Assembly: GCA_009784235.1 (NCBI GenBank)
Contig: WRCC01000002.1
Span: 248,736-312,735, forward strand
Source of the DNA: Alphaproteobacteria bacterium
Lineage (GTDB): Bacteria > Pseudomonadota > Alphaproteobacteria > Rs-D84
Direction: 5' to 3'
DNA length: 64,000 bases
The notes below the pieces were generated by a model. The model worked only from the letters and a program-made list of their open reading frames with translations, did no database searches and was not told the origin of the DNA. A program made the translations under genes and the position numbers. Below, piece by piece: positions 20,797 to 30,743 of this stretch; position 1 is the first letter of the stretch; each line of letters begins with the position of its first letter.

Positions 20797-21507
20797 ATGT
20801 TCGATTTAACAATTCTTGATTACATATATATCGGCGTGATTTTGGTATCAACCATTTGGGCGTCGATACGTGGCGGTGTTTATGAAACTGTAACCATGGT
20901 AGCGTGGATTGTTGCGGCATTGGTCGCGCGGTTCGCATCGCCATATTTGGGCGAACTGTTCCAAAGTTGGTTCAAATTATCCGAAGCAACAATTGGAACC
21001 CTGGTGGCCAGTTATTTCATCGTGTTCTTTGTAATCTTGGTCGCGTTCAGTTTCTTTAATCAGAAACTGCGCGACCGTGTCCAAGAAAGCATGATGCGCG
21101 TGACCGACCATACTTTCGGTATTGTGTTCGGTGTTATCCGCGGTATTGTAATCATGGGATTTGTTTATTGGGGCACGCTGTGGTATTATTCGGAAAGCAC
21201 GCTGCCCGCCGCTGTGGCTGGTGCGCGCACGCGTCCGATTATGCAATTGACGGCGGTTAAAATTCATCAATGGTTTATACCGGGGGACAATAAATTGCTG
21301 GAATCGGATGTAATCGGTGGTGAATCGGCCCAGGCCGCATTTGAAAACCTGATTAATCCAGCGGTCAAGGTCATGGTCGCGGAACGTCCACAGCGCGATG
21401 ATAATTTTTCATTGCCGGATGAATCAGACACAACCGGATATCGTGAATCTGAACGCAATTCATTGGAAAATAAATTACTGCAAATAGAAAGCAGCGATGA
21501 AGAATAA
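20797..21507 (+). CDS. CvpA family protein
   Basis: MFDLTILDYIYIGVILVSTIWASIRGGVYETVTMVAWIVAALVARFASPYL...four TM segments. Confidence 0.82.
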   Translation: MFDLTILDYIYIGVILVSTIWASIRGGVYETVTMVAWIVAALVARFASPYLGELFQSWFKLSEATIGTLVASYFIVFFVILVAFSFFNQKLRDRVQESMMRVTDHTFGIVFGVIRGIVIMGFVYWGTLWYYSESTLPAAVAGARTRPIMQLTAVKIHQWFIPGDNKLLESDVIGGESAQAAFENLINPAVKVMVAERPQRDDNFSLPDESDTTGYRESERNSLENKLLQIESSDEE

Positions 21508-21532
21508 AAACGCTCCACCGGGGCGTTTTTTT
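21506..21532 (+). terminator. Intrinsic terminator
   Basis: aaaaaCGCTCCACCGGGGCGttttttt. Confidence 0.75.
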
Positions 21533-21559
21533 ATGATATAATTACAGAATAACGAGAGA

Positions 21560-24250
21560 ATGAAAATGATAAAGAAAATTGCACTATTTGGCATTGTTGG
21601 CGTTTTGTTTGCGGCAACCGCTGATGCGGCGCAACCGGCGCAAAGACGTGGCGCGCCAACGGCCGCACCAGTCGCCGGGACCGCACAACCAACAACGGCC
21701 CAGCCCGCCGCCGCGCGCGCCGCGGTTTCTGCGCGCAGTGCCACGCCCGGTGCACCGGTCCAGCAAGCCGCCCAGCCACAACAACCCGTCGTTGCCGCGC
21801 GTGCGGCATCTGCGGCCGTTCCACAACCGCAACAACGCGTCGTTCAAACCGGCACAACCGTTGCCGCCGCAACCACCAGTGCATCTGTTATCGACCCGAT
21901 ATGCCGTGAACGTTGGTTCGGATGTATGGATTCTTTTTGCATGATGGAAAATGAATCTGGCGGACGGTGCATGTGTTCCAACCGTCATACTGAATTGAAT
22001 GCGGTATTGGCGGAAATCGAAAGACTGGACGAAGCAACGTTTAAAATGGCAACCGAAGGCGTTGAAAGAATTGAAATGGGCGCCCGCGCGGACGAAGTTT
22101 TCCGCCAACAACAATTGGCCGCAACAAATGCCATTGGCAATCAGACACCGGCAACATCAACGCGCCGCACGCCGCTGGATTTGGGTATTTGGGATATGTC
22201 GAACGTGTTCGATGCGGTTGATTTTGGTGTGATGGATAATGTTGTTAATACGCTGGAAGGCAAATCGGGCGACCAGCTGCACATCGCTGTGCGACAAATG
22301 TGTGAACAACAAATGTCTGGGTGTGAAGGCCAGATGCAGATGTTGCGGACTTTGTATTCCACCACAATTCAATCCGATTGCCGCGCGTTTGAAAATGAAT
22401 TGCAAAATCGTCGCCGCCAGTCGCAACAAAAATTGGCCGCCGCTGAACGTGCTTTGCGCGAAGCTGCACTGGAAAGCTATGAATCTGCGAACCGCTATGA
22501 CGCCGGACAATGCGCGGTTCAATTCCGCCAATGTATGCAGACAACCGGCGGATGCGGTGCGGACTTTACCGGATGCGTTGGAATTGCAGCATCTGAAAAT
22601 GCGGTTGGTGGTCGTGCACGCACAACACCAATCCGCGGTGCGATGACAACAATTAATATCGCGTCCAGTTCGTTTGACACATTGACCGCCAAACGTCCGC
22701 TGTGCGATAATGTTACGCAGCATTGCGTTGCCGCGGTGTCCCAAGACCGTGACGCCGTATGGAAAATATTCTTGGGCGATATTGCGCCAACAATTAAAAG
22801 TGCGGAACTGATGGCAGAATCCAATGCACGTATGGATTGTATCGGTAATATATCAGCATGTTTCCAGCGTGGATGCCGCGACAATATGGACCCGAATAAT
22901 CCAGACGGTTCATTCGATTTGTGTTTAACGCGTCCGGAAACAATGCTGAATATTTGTCGTGTTCCGCTGGAAGCATGCGGCATACCAACAACATCTGCTG
23001 CGCGTGCGCAACAACATCCGATTTGGGATTTCGTAGTGGCGCGTTTGGCCGCGATGCGTGTTGATTCATGTACGACCCAGGTTCGCGAATGCTTGCAATC
23101 AAATGACCGCTGTGGCAAAGATTATACTGGATGTATTGGTTTGGATACGGCGACCATTATGGGTATGTGTCCGGCGGATAAACTGGTTGGGTGCCAATAT
23201 AAATTTGGCCAAACCAACATTGGCACCGGCGAAGTAATGGATGAAATCGCGCGCATGGTCCAAGGTATATTCTTGGCCATTGATAACAGTCATTTGCGCA
23301 ATTGCCAGAAAGCGGTCGATGCAGCAATGATAAAAGTATGCGGCAGTGTGGATACATGTGACGCGTTCGACGAAGATAACACAATCGGAACAGAATCTTT
23401 GCTGTCGGTAAAAAATGCGGCCGGCGACTTTGAAATATCGGGTCTGATGTCGATGGGCAGTATTGGCATATCAATGCCGGAATCGGCGGCGGCACAATTT
23501 ACGCCAATCACGATTGATATCAGTGCGTTCGCACCATCCTTGACCGGCGGCGCAGTGGCCGGTCGTATAAATGCGTCCGCGCAAAGTATCCAACAACAGA
23601 TAAACAACAAGATTGCAATATTGTCATCTGATACGGTTGTGCGCCAATGTGTCGAAGGTCGCAGTGTCCAAGGATTGGGCAGTCGTACCACAGTCGGTAA
23701 TCAAAGGAACGAAGAAATTCCGCGGTTCCCACACTTGCTGGATTCATCTATGGCGATTATCGCGAATGCGGCGGTTGCGGCGGCTGACCGGAATTACACG
23801 CGCAAATTTAACGAGCTTACCGCGACAGCATTTGAAAACCAATCGGATGAATTTAATATGGGTATGTGCGCCGCGATGGCATCCAGAACCGACGAAGGTA
23901 TTCCGGAATTGTTCAAAAGCGACGCTGGTGGCCGCTTGTCCGAAGATGGTACAATATTCACGATTCCGGGTACGTCATTTGCTGGATTGATAAGCGCGAT
24001 GCAAAACGCGACCACAGGCACGGACGAAGGCGTTGTATTAGATGCACATGGCACCATGGTGGCCAGCGTGCAGACAACGGCGCTTTATGCCAATGGCGTA
24101 TGCAGCATCACGACCAGGTCGACAGTCTGCAAAGGCATGGAGCAAATGTGGGCGAAAGTAAAACGTCGCAAACAAAAAGGTTTCCGCGGTACGATATGCC
24201 CGGAATACAACCCCCCAATTACCGAAGTTCAAGAAATAAGAATGCGATAA
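21560..24250 (+). CDS. Large exported cysteine-repeat protein, unknown function
   Basis: Signal peptide MKMIKKIALFGIVGVLFAATADA; Ala/Pro/Gln-rich linker; recurrent Cys modules (CAVQFRQCMQTTGGCGADFTGCVG; CTTQVRECLQSNDRCGKDYTGCIG). Confidence 0.75.
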   Translation: MKMIKKIALFGIVGVLFAATADAAQPAQRRGAPTAAPVAGTAQPTTAQPAAARAAVSARSATPGAPVQQAAQPQQPVVAARAASAAVPQPQQRVVQTGTTVAAATTSASVIDPICRERWFGCMDSFCMMENESGGRCMCSNRHTELNAVLAEIERLDEATFKMATEGVERIEMGARADEVFRQQQLAATNAIGNQTPATSTRRTPLDLGIWDMSNVFDAVDFGVMDNVVNTLEGKSGDQLHIAVRQMCEQQMSGCEGQMQMLRTLYSTTIQSDCRAFENELQNRRRQSQQKLAAAERALREAALESYESANRYDAGQCAVQFRQCMQTTGGCGADFTGCVGIAASENAVGGRARTTPIRGAMTTINIASSSFDTLTAKRPLCDNVTQHCVAAVSQDRDAVWKIFLGDIAPTIKSAELMAESNARMDCIGNISACFQRGCRDNMDPNNPDGSFDLCLTRPETMLNICRVPLEACGIPTTSAARAQQHPIWDFVVARLAAMRVDSCTTQVRECLQSNDRCGKDYTGCIGLDTATIMGMCPADKLVGCQYKFGQTNIGTGEVMDEIARMVQGIFLAIDNSHLRNCQKAVDAAMIKVCGSVDTCDAFDEDNTIGTESLLSVKNAAGDFEISGLMSMGSIGISMPESAAAQFTPITIDISAFAPSLTGGAVAGRINASAQSIQQQINNKIAILSSDTVVRQCVEGRSVQGLGSRTTVGNQRNEEIPRFPHLLDSSMAIIANAAVAAADRNYTRKFNELTATAFENQSDEFNMGMCAAMASRTDEGIPELFKSDAGGRLSEDGTIFTIPGTSFAGLISAMQNATTGTDEGVVLDAHGTMVASVQTTALYANGVCSITTRSTVCKGMEQMWAKVKRRKQKGFRGTICPEYNPPITEVQEIRMR

Positions 24251-24280
24251 AAAATCCCGCCAAACGGCGGGATTAATTTT
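24249..24280 (+). terminator. Intrinsic terminator
   Basis: aaaaaatCCCGCCAAACGGCGGGattaatttt. Confidence 0.7.
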
Positions 24281-24287
24281 AAGTAGG

Positions 24288-24365
24288 TGGGGCGACCGAC
24301 GGGATTCGAACCCGCGACATTTGGCACCACAAGCCAACGCTCTAACCAACTGAGCTACGGCCGCC
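24288..24365 (-). tRNA. tRNA-His(GTG)
   Basis: Reverse complement GGCGGCCGTAGCTCAGTTGG...GGCTTGTGGTGCC...GGGTTCGAATCCCGTCGGTCGCCCCA; 8-bp acceptor with G-1 typical for His. Confidence 0.93.
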
Positions 24366-24372
24366 ATGAGAG

Positions 24373-24448
24373 TGGTGGAGCTGATCGGACTCGAACCGAC
24401 GACCCCTTGCATGCCATGCAAGTGCTCTACCAACTGAGCTACAACCCC
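24373..24448 (-). tRNA. tRNA-Ala(GGC)
   Basis: Reverse complement GGGGTTGTAGCTCAGTTGGTAGAGCACTTGCATGGCATGCAAGGGGTCGTCGGTTCGAGTCCGATCAGCTCCACCA. Confidence 0.92.
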
Positions 24449-24554
24449 AAATGCCCGCGTATTTTATATGCAGCATGTACAAAAGTCAAATCAAAAATCC
24501 GGCTTGAAATTTTTATACGGCATTGGTATGCTATTTCCAAGCAAAGGAGAATCC

Positions 24555-25115
24555 ATGGATTACACATTATTGAAAACAGAAGCAGAATCAAAAACCGCTG
24601 CGACAATCGAAGTTTTAAAAACAGAATACGCTGGACTGCGCACCGGACGCGCATCTGTGCACTTGCTGGACGGCGTGCGGGTCGAAGTATATGGTTCTGA
24701 AATGCCGATTAACCAAGTCGCAACGGTCAGCACGCCCGAAGCCCAAGTGATTTCGGTTTCCGTCTGGGACTTGTCAAACGCCGGTGCGGTGGAAAAAGCA
24801 ATTCGTGATTCCGGACTGGGCCTGAATCCTATGTCCGCCGGTGGTGTTATTCGTATCAATCTGCCGCCACTGACCGAAGAACGTCGTCGTGAACTGGTCA
24901 AAGTTGCGGGCAAATATGCTGAAGAAGCGAAAATTTCCATGCGCAATATCCGCCAAGATTTGATGGGCAAAATCAAACGCGCCGAAACGGACAAAGTTAT
25001 TTCCGAAGACGACCGCAAACGTTTTGAAGAAGACTTGCAGAAAGTATTTGATGCCCGCGCGCTGGAAGTAGATAGCATCGCAAAACAAAAAGAAACAGAT
25101 ATTATGAGCGTATAG
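24555..25115 (+). CDS. frr: Ribosome recycling factor
   Basis: LRTGRASVHLLDGVRVEVYGSEMPINQVATVSTPEAQVISVSVWD...LPPLTEERRRELVKVAGKYAEEAKISMRNIRQD. Confidence 0.96.
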   Translation: MDYTLLKTEAESKTAATIEVLKTEYAGLRTGRASVHLLDGVRVEVYGSEMPINQVATVSTPEAQVISVSVWDLSNAGAVEKAIRDSGLGLNPMSAGGVIRINLPPLTEERRRELVKVAGKYAEEAKISMRNIRQDLMGKIKRAETDKVISEDDRKRFEEDLQKVFDARALEVDSIAKQKETDIMSV

Positions 25116-25146
25116 CCGAGAATCGAAATTCGATATTCGAAATTTG

Positions 25147-25175
25147 TGGGGGCGGAAAATTTTCCGCCCTTTTTT
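25147..25175 (+). terminator. Intrinsic terminator after frr
   Basis: GGGGGCGGAAAATTTTCCGCCCtttttta. Confidence 0.75.
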
Positions 25176-25187
25176 ATTTTAAACAAA

Positions 25188-25334
25188 AATGCAAAAGCAT
25201 TTTTGTCATTCCGGCGTAGGCCGGAATAGGGTCTATTAACCGCGATGCAAAGCATCGCCAAATTGGTTTGCCCATTATAATGGACAAACGGTTTTAAGTC
25301 CTCCTCCGGCCTGCGCCGGAGTGACAGTGTGATT
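25188..25334. repeat. Composite palindromic intergenic repeat
   Basis: AAAAATGCAAAAGCATTTTT hairpin, CATTCCGGCGTAGGCCGGAATAG, GCGATGCAAAGCATCGC, TTTGCCCATTATAATGGACAAA, CTCCGGCCTGCGCCGGAG palindromes in tandem. Confidence 0.65.
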
Positions 25335-25386
25335 TCGGAATTGTTCCCTAGTGACCTGTGATGATTTTTATGCAAGAGTAACCGCC

Positions 25387-25854
25387 ATGAAACGAATACT
25401 CATTTTTATTACAGCTATATTTATCATACACGGCGCGAACGCGTACGATATCGACACTGGTCTATATCCTTTTGCTGATTTTTGCGGTGATGAAATCGAC
25501 CAATACTGTTACGGTGTGGATGATTTGGGTAATTGTATGTTGTCTAATCGTGGTGTTTTGGGGGATGATTGTTATGATTCCGTGTTTTTATGGGCGGGCG
25601 ACCGGTGGGGTTGGCATGACCATGGCGTGCGCGACCGATGGAATAAAATGGGCCGCGATGAACGCAATGATTACACAAACAAACACATTGATGAATATGC
25701 CGCGCGCAGCGCACATGAAACCCGCGACCCAACGCGAAATAACCCCAGCCATATAATGAATCCAGCCGGCGGTATGCGCATGGGTGTTGGTATCGGCCAC
25801 GGCGGCGGCGGAATGCATATGGGTGTTGGTATGGGTGGTGGGTTCAGACGATAA
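25387..25854 (+). CDS. Small exported protein, Cys motif plus Gly/His/Met-rich tail
   Basis: Signal peptide MKRILIFITAIFIIHGANA; FCGDEIDQYCYGVDDLGNCMLSNRGVLGDDC (resembles Cys-rich GLG1-type repeat); GHGGGGMHMGVGMGGGFRR tail. Confidence 0.6.
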   Translation: MKRILIFITAIFIIHGANAYDIDTGLYPFADFCGDEIDQYCYGVDDLGNCMLSNRGVLGDDCYDSVFLWAGDRWGWHDHGVRDRWNKMGRDERNDYTNKHIDEYAARSAHETRDPTRNNPSHIMNPAGGMRMGVGIGHGGGGMHMGVGMGGGFRR

Positions 25855-25958
25855 AATCATCAAGTAAAAATATATCGGCGCATGGAAATGCGCCATTTTT
25901 TACCGTTGCATTATGGAAACACGGGTGCTATGATGCACCCCATGCAAAAGGAAGACAT

Positions 25959-26747
25959 ATGTTTGGGTTCTTGAAAAAGAAAAATCAGCAATCAACAATC
26001 AGTAATTCACAATCAGGCGCAGTGCCACAACATATCGCATTTATATGCGATGGCAATCGTCGCTGGGCAAAAAAACGCGGACTTTCGCCGTTACTGGGGC
26101 ATCGCGCGGGCGTCGGTGAATTCAGCGAATTGGTCGATTATTTTATCGGTCGTGGTGTATCAACTTTGACTTTCTATATTTTTTCTACAGAAAATTGGAC
26201 CCGGTCCAAAGAAGAAATTGATTTTCTGATGAAACTTTACGAAGAAGTATTTGATAAAAATTATAAGAATGCTAAACAGAAAAACCTGCGCTTTCGTGTG
26301 GTGGGCCGTCGTGACAGAATTCCAAAATCGATTGTAAAAAAATCTGAAAAATTGGAAAAAGAAACGGCCGAAAATACCGGTGGCACTGTTGTATTTGCAT
26401 TGGACCACGGTGGTCAAGATGAAATCATTCGTGCGGCAAGGGCCGCGATGGAAAGCGGAATTGCGCCGGGGGAATTGGACATTGATATGTTTGAAACGTT
26501 TATGGACACTGGCGATTTGCTGCCCGTTGATTTGATGGTTCGTACCAGTGATGAATACCGGACTTCGAATTACTTGCTGTGGAAAAATGCATATGCGGAA
26601 TTATTTTTTGTGCCGGAACATTGGCCGGAATATGTGAACAGCAAAGCATCATGGGAAAAAACACTGGATGAATTTGCGTGTCGCACGCGACGTTTCGGCG
26701 GCGGCGTGGAAAAAGATTACACGGGGGGAAAGAATGACAAACACTAA
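25959..26747 (+). CDS. uppS: Undecaprenyl diphosphate synthase
   Basis: HIAFICDGNRRWAKKRGLSPLLGHRAGV...TLTFYIFSTENWTRSKEEI...DLMVRTSDEYRTSNYLLWKNAYAELFFVPEHWPE. Confidence 0.95.
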   Translation: MFGFLKKKNQQSTISNSQSGAVPQHIAFICDGNRRWAKKRGLSPLLGHRAGVGEFSELVDYFIGRGVSTLTFYIFSTENWTRSKEEIDFLMKLYEEVFDKNYKNAKQKNLRFRVVGRRDRIPKSIVKKSEKLEKETAENTGGTVVFALDHGGQDEIIRAARAAMESGIAPGELDIDMFETFMDTGDLLPVDLMVRTSDEYRTSNYLLWKNAYAELFFVPEHWPEYVNSKASWEKTLDEFACRTRRFGGGVEKDYTGGKNDKH

Positions 26748-27408
26748 AACAAGAATTTTGGTTGGCGGGGCGATGGCGTTGGTTGCCGCGGCGGCCGGTG
26801 CGCTTGAATACATGGGTGTTCCGGCGTTGCGATGGCTGGCGCTGGTTGTTGCAATCGGTATGGCGGTTGAATTTTTAATTGTGCGCTATAAATGGCGTGC
26901 GAAAAATACAGGCAAGCGTCACATTGCATTTTTATCCGTGCCTGGAAACTGGATGCTGATTGCATTGGCATTGATGGTACCATCGGCGTACATTGTGGGG
27001 CGCAGTCCGTTTGATATGCTGTTGTTGCTGATTGTTATATCTGCGGCTGATATCGGCGCTTGGTTTTTTGGGTCACGATTTGGCGATGATAAAATGTGGT
27101 CTGTCGTATCACCGAACAAGACGTGGGTCGGACAAATTGCCGGAATAATTTGCGGCGCAGCCGCGGCCGTTGCATACGGGTTTATCGACACGGCCATTAT
27201 GGGACAACCGCAATTTATCGCACAATTATTATGGGTTGGAATCGCGGTCGCGTTGTTGTCGCAATACGGCGATTTGGCGGCCAGCGCGCTGAAACGAAAA
27301 ATGGGCATCAAAGATTTTTCGAATGTGTTGCCTGGCCACGGCGGACTGATTGACCGGTTTGACGGATGGATATTTGTCTTGCCGCTGATTGCATTGATGA
27401 TGATATAA
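26734..27408 (+). CDS. cdsA: Phosphatidate cytidylyltransferase
   Basis: AADIGAWFFGSRFGDDKMWSVVSPNKTWVGQIAG...GDLAASALKRKMGIKDFSNVLPGHGGLIDRFDG. Confidence 0.94.
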   Translation: MTNTKTRILVGGAMALVAAAAGALEYMGVPALRWLALVVAIGMAVEFLIVRYKWRAKNTGKRHIAFLSVPGNWMLIALALMVPSAYIVGRSPFDMLLLLIVISAADIGAWFFGSRFGDDKMWSVVSPNKTWVGQIAGIICGAAAAVAYGFIDTAIMGQPQFIAQLLWVGIAVALLSQYGDLAASALKRKMGIKDFSNVLPGHGGLIDRFDGWIFVLPLIALMMI

Positions 27409-27419
27409 AAAGGTAAAAA

Positions 27420-28466
27420 ATGATTTGGATAATTGTTGGTTTAATTGTTGTTTTGGGTGCGGTGATTTTTGTGCATGAAATGGGACACTATATTGCCGCG
27501 CGCATTGCGGGCGTTCGCGTTAATACTTTTTCTATCGGGTTTGGTCCGGCATTGCTGAAATGGACCGACCGGCGCGGAACAAAATGGAAATTGGCGGCAT
27601 TTCCCCTTGGCGGATATGTTATGCTGCATGGTAATGAAGACCTGTTCGACCGGGAAAAATATTACGCATTGCCGGCCAAAGATAAAAAGGGTCATTATCT
27701 GTCTGTATCCCTGTGGCGACGTGCGATGATTGCGGGTGGCGGCGTATTTTTGAACTTTGCATTGGCATTTGCGATTTACTGGGGATTGGCCATGCGGCCG
27801 ACCGTGGTACAATTGCCCGTAGTGGCCCAGGTTATCCAAGAATCCGTTGCGTATGCCGCCGGTGTTCGTGCGGGCGATACAATCGTTCGCATAGACGGCG
27901 AAAAAATCACGAACTGGGGCGAATTAATTTTGGCCAAAGAATTGACCGCCGGACGTGATGCAGATGTGATTATCGTTCGCGGTGAAAACCTGGTGAATGT
28001 AAAAATTCCAGCGGCGGAAAGATGGGGATTGATTGCAGACGGTGCAAAAACCGAAATTCGTCATCGTAATATATGGCAAGGCGGCGTTGCGGGGATGCGC
28101 GAAACATGGCGGCAATCAAAGACATTGGTCATCGTGTTGAAACAAATGATTACGGGCGAACGGTCGTCGAAACAATTGGGCTCGTTCATAATGATTGCCG
28201 AAGTATCCGGAAAAGCATTGGCCGCTGGTATCGTTGCATTGCTGTCCATCATTGCATTATTGTCCGTAAATTTGGCGATTATTAATTTGATACCATTGCC
28301 GGTATTGGACGGTGGAACTTTGTTTATGATTGGCGCCGAAGGAATTACACGCAAAAAATTACCCGGCAAAGTGTTGGAATATATATTATGGGCCGGATGG
28401 ATTTTAATTATATTATTATTTGCGTTCACAATGAAGAATGATATATTCAGGGTGTTCGGGTGGTAA
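27420..28466 (+). CDS. rseP: RIP metalloprotease RseP
   Basis: VHEMGHYIAARIAGVRVNTFSIGFGP; PDZ; NLIPLPVLDGGTL. Confidence 0.94.
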   Translation: MIWIIVGLIVVLGAVIFVHEMGHYIAARIAGVRVNTFSIGFGPALLKWTDRRGTKWKLAAFPLGGYVMLHGNEDLFDREKYYALPAKDKKGHYLSVSLWRRAMIAGGGVFLNFALAFAIYWGLAMRPTVVQLPVVAQVIQESVAYAAGVRAGDTIVRIDGEKITNWGELILAKELTAGRDADVIIVRGENLVNVKIPAAERWGLIADGAKTEIRHRNIWQGGVAGMRETWRQSKTLVIVLKQMITGERSSKQLGSFIMIAEVSGKALAAGIVALLSIIALLSVNLAIINLIPLPVLDGGTLFMIGAEGITRKKLPGKVLEYILWAGWILIILLFAFTMKNDIFRVFGW

Positions 28467-28468
28467 GA

Positions 28469-30742
28469 ATGAGAAAGCTATTTATTACTTTTTGTTTATT
28501 ATTTTTTGTGGCTGCGGCCGGTGCTGCGACTGTATCGCGCATTGATGTTTCCGGCAATCGGCGTATGGATGCGGAATCTGTGCGGTTATTGGCCGATGTG
28601 AAAATTGGCGATAACCTGAACAAAGAAGATTTGAACCGCATTGCGAAAAAAATATCTGCATCCGGAATGTTTTCGGCCGCATCTGCAACAATGTCCGGCA
28701 GCATTCTGCGATTGGATGTCACCGAATCGCCGGTTGTTAATATCGTCACAATCGAAGGTAATAACAAAGTTTCCGCTGATGATCTGCGCAAGGAAATAAG
28801 ACTGCGCGAACGGTCAGCGTATGACGAATCGGTTATCGGTGCGGACGTGCAACGCATGTTGATGGTGTATCAGCGCCAGGGCTATTTCGGAACCAAGATT
28901 GAACCACAGCGTATTGATTTAGATGGCGGCCGCGTGAATGTTGTTTATGAAGTTACCGAAGGTCGTCCGACACATATCCGTGATATTAAATTTACAGGAA
29001 ATAAAAAATTCAGTTCGCGCACACTGCGCGGTGAAATATTGTCGCGCGAATATGCCTGGTATAAATTTATGGCATCGTTTGATGTGTATGACGAAGACCG
29101 TATTAAATACGACGAACAAATGCTGCGCCAGTTTTATATGCGGCATGGATTTGTTGATGTCCAGGTTCGGACGGTAAGTGGTACTTTTTCAGCCGACCGC
29201 GAATGGTATTCGGTTACGTTCGAAATTGAAGAAGGCAAACAGTTCAGATTCGGAACACTGAAAATCGAAAATCCATTTCCGGATGTTGATGACGGGGATT
29301 TAAAGCGCCTTTTGAAAATGCGTCGCGGCGATATATATAATATAGACGAAGTGGAACAGACAATAAGCGCGATACGCGGATTTGTTGGCGACCGCGGATA
29401 TGCGTTTATAAATGTTGATGTTATTCCGGAAAAAGACGATGAAAAGCGCACCATCGATTTGGTTTTCAAAATCCAAAAAACGAATCGTATGTATATAAAC
29501 AAGATTACAATCTTGGGCAATGTCCGTACATTCGACAGTGTGATTGAACACCAGATGGGCATCCGTGACGGCGACCCGTTTTCATTGCAGACAATCGAAG
29601 CCGGACGTCAACGCATGATGCGTTCGCGATATTTTAAATCGGTCGATATGGTGCCGACACGCGTTGCGGGTACGAATTTGATGAATTTGGATGTCAAGGT
29701 TGAAGAACAACCAACCGGCGAATTATCCGGTGGTGTTGGGTGGTCGAATATTAACGGCTTTATGATTGATGCCGGTATTACTGAAACGAACTTTATGGGG
29801 CGCGGCCAGACAGTACAATTGCGCGGCCAATTGGCACAATATCAAAGACAAGTCGGATTCAGTTTCACGGAACCATACCTGTTCGACCGCGAATTATCCG
29901 GCGGATTTGATGTGAATTATACGATGTATAATTACAGTCGGCTGGGTTCGTTCGGATATGACCGGGACAGTTTTGTTGTCGCAGGTCGTCTGGGTTGGCG
30001 ATTGACTGACAACTGGACCCAAGGGTTGCGCTTGGCCGCATCGTTCGACCAGAATTATGATATAAGGCTGGGGACAGGATGGCAGAAAGCCGACCTTTAT
30101 ACACTGGGCACGAATTTCCGTTATCATAATTTGGATACGGATTTCGCGCAACAAACACATGATGGTGTTGTTGCAAATTTCGGTGTGAATTATACCGGAT
30201 TCGGCGGAACTTATACATTTATGCGATACGATGCATCGGTAACCGGGTTGCTGAAATTCTTGGAAAATCGTTGGCAATTGCGTTCAAATTTGGACTTTGG
30301 GATGATTCAACCGTTAGAAGGTGAATACATACCGCGTATGTATCGATACTTTCTGGGCGGTGATTCTTTGCGCGGATTTGATATTGCCGGTACAGGTTCG
30401 CGAAATTGGTACTATCGTAATTATGCGCTTGGCGGACTTTGGAAATTGAATGGTTCGACCCAGGTTAATTTCCCGATATTTATTCCCGATGAATACCAAG
30501 TCAAAGGATTCATATTCACAGATTATGGATTATTGGGTCGTCCGCCAAAGGCCGAAGACGTCTGGCCAGAAGGCAGCAATAATGCAAACCTGATTGACCA
30601 AGATTGGCGTGCATCATGGGGTCTTGGTATTTATTGGAACACGCCGATGGGGCCGATGAATTTTTCATGGGGCTGGCCGCTCTTGAAAAAATCATACGAC
30701 CGTGAACAAAGGTTTTTGCTATCGTTTGCAACACAGTTTTAG
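28469..30742 (+). CDS. bamA: Outer membrane assembly factor BamA
   Basis: POTRA repeats; GGVGWSNINGFMIDAGITETNFMGRGQTVQLRGQ; PRMYRYFLGGDSLRGFDIAG; C-terminal ...RFLLSFATQF. Confidence 0.95.
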   Translation: MRKLFITFCLLFFVAAAGAATVSRIDVSGNRRMDAESVRLLADVKIGDNLNKEDLNRIAKKISASGMFSAASATMSGSILRLDVTESPVVNIVTIEGNNKVSADDLRKEIRLRERSAYDESVIGADVQRMLMVYQRQGYFGTKIEPQRIDLDGGRVNVVYEVTEGRPTHIRDIKFTGNKKFSSRTLRGEILSREYAWYKFMASFDVYDEDRIKYDEQMLRQFYMRHGFVDVQVRTVSGTFSADREWYSVTFEIEEGKQFRFGTLKIENPFPDVDDGDLKRLLKMRRGDIYNIDEVEQTISAIRGFVGDRGYAFINVDVIPEKDDEKRTIDLVFKIQKTNRMYINKITILGNVRTFDSVIEHQMGIRDGDPFSLQTIEAGRQRMMRSRYFKSVDMVPTRVAGTNLMNLDVKVEEQPTGELSGGVGWSNINGFMIDAGITETNFMGRGQTVQLRGQLAQYQRQVGFSFTEPYLFDRELSGGFDVNYTMYNYSRLGSFGYDRDSFVVAGRLGWRLTDNWTQGLRLAASFDQNYDIRLGTGWQKADLYTLGTNFRYHNLDTDFAQQTHDGVVANFGVNYTGFGGTYTFMRYDASVTGLLKFLENRWQLRSNLDFGMIQPLEGEYIPRMYRYFLGGDSLRGFDIAGTGSRNWYYRNYALGGLWKLNGSTQVNFPIFIPDEYQVKGFIFTDYGLLGRPPKAEDVWPEGSNNANLIDQDWRASWGLGIYWNTPMGPMNFSWGWPLLKKSYDREQRFLLSFATQF

Positions 30743-30743
30743 T

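Noticed and set aside
26734-27420. Missing dxr between cdsA and rseP as a novelty
   Set aside because: dxr is often in this cluster but may be elsewhere; absence from a window proves nothing.
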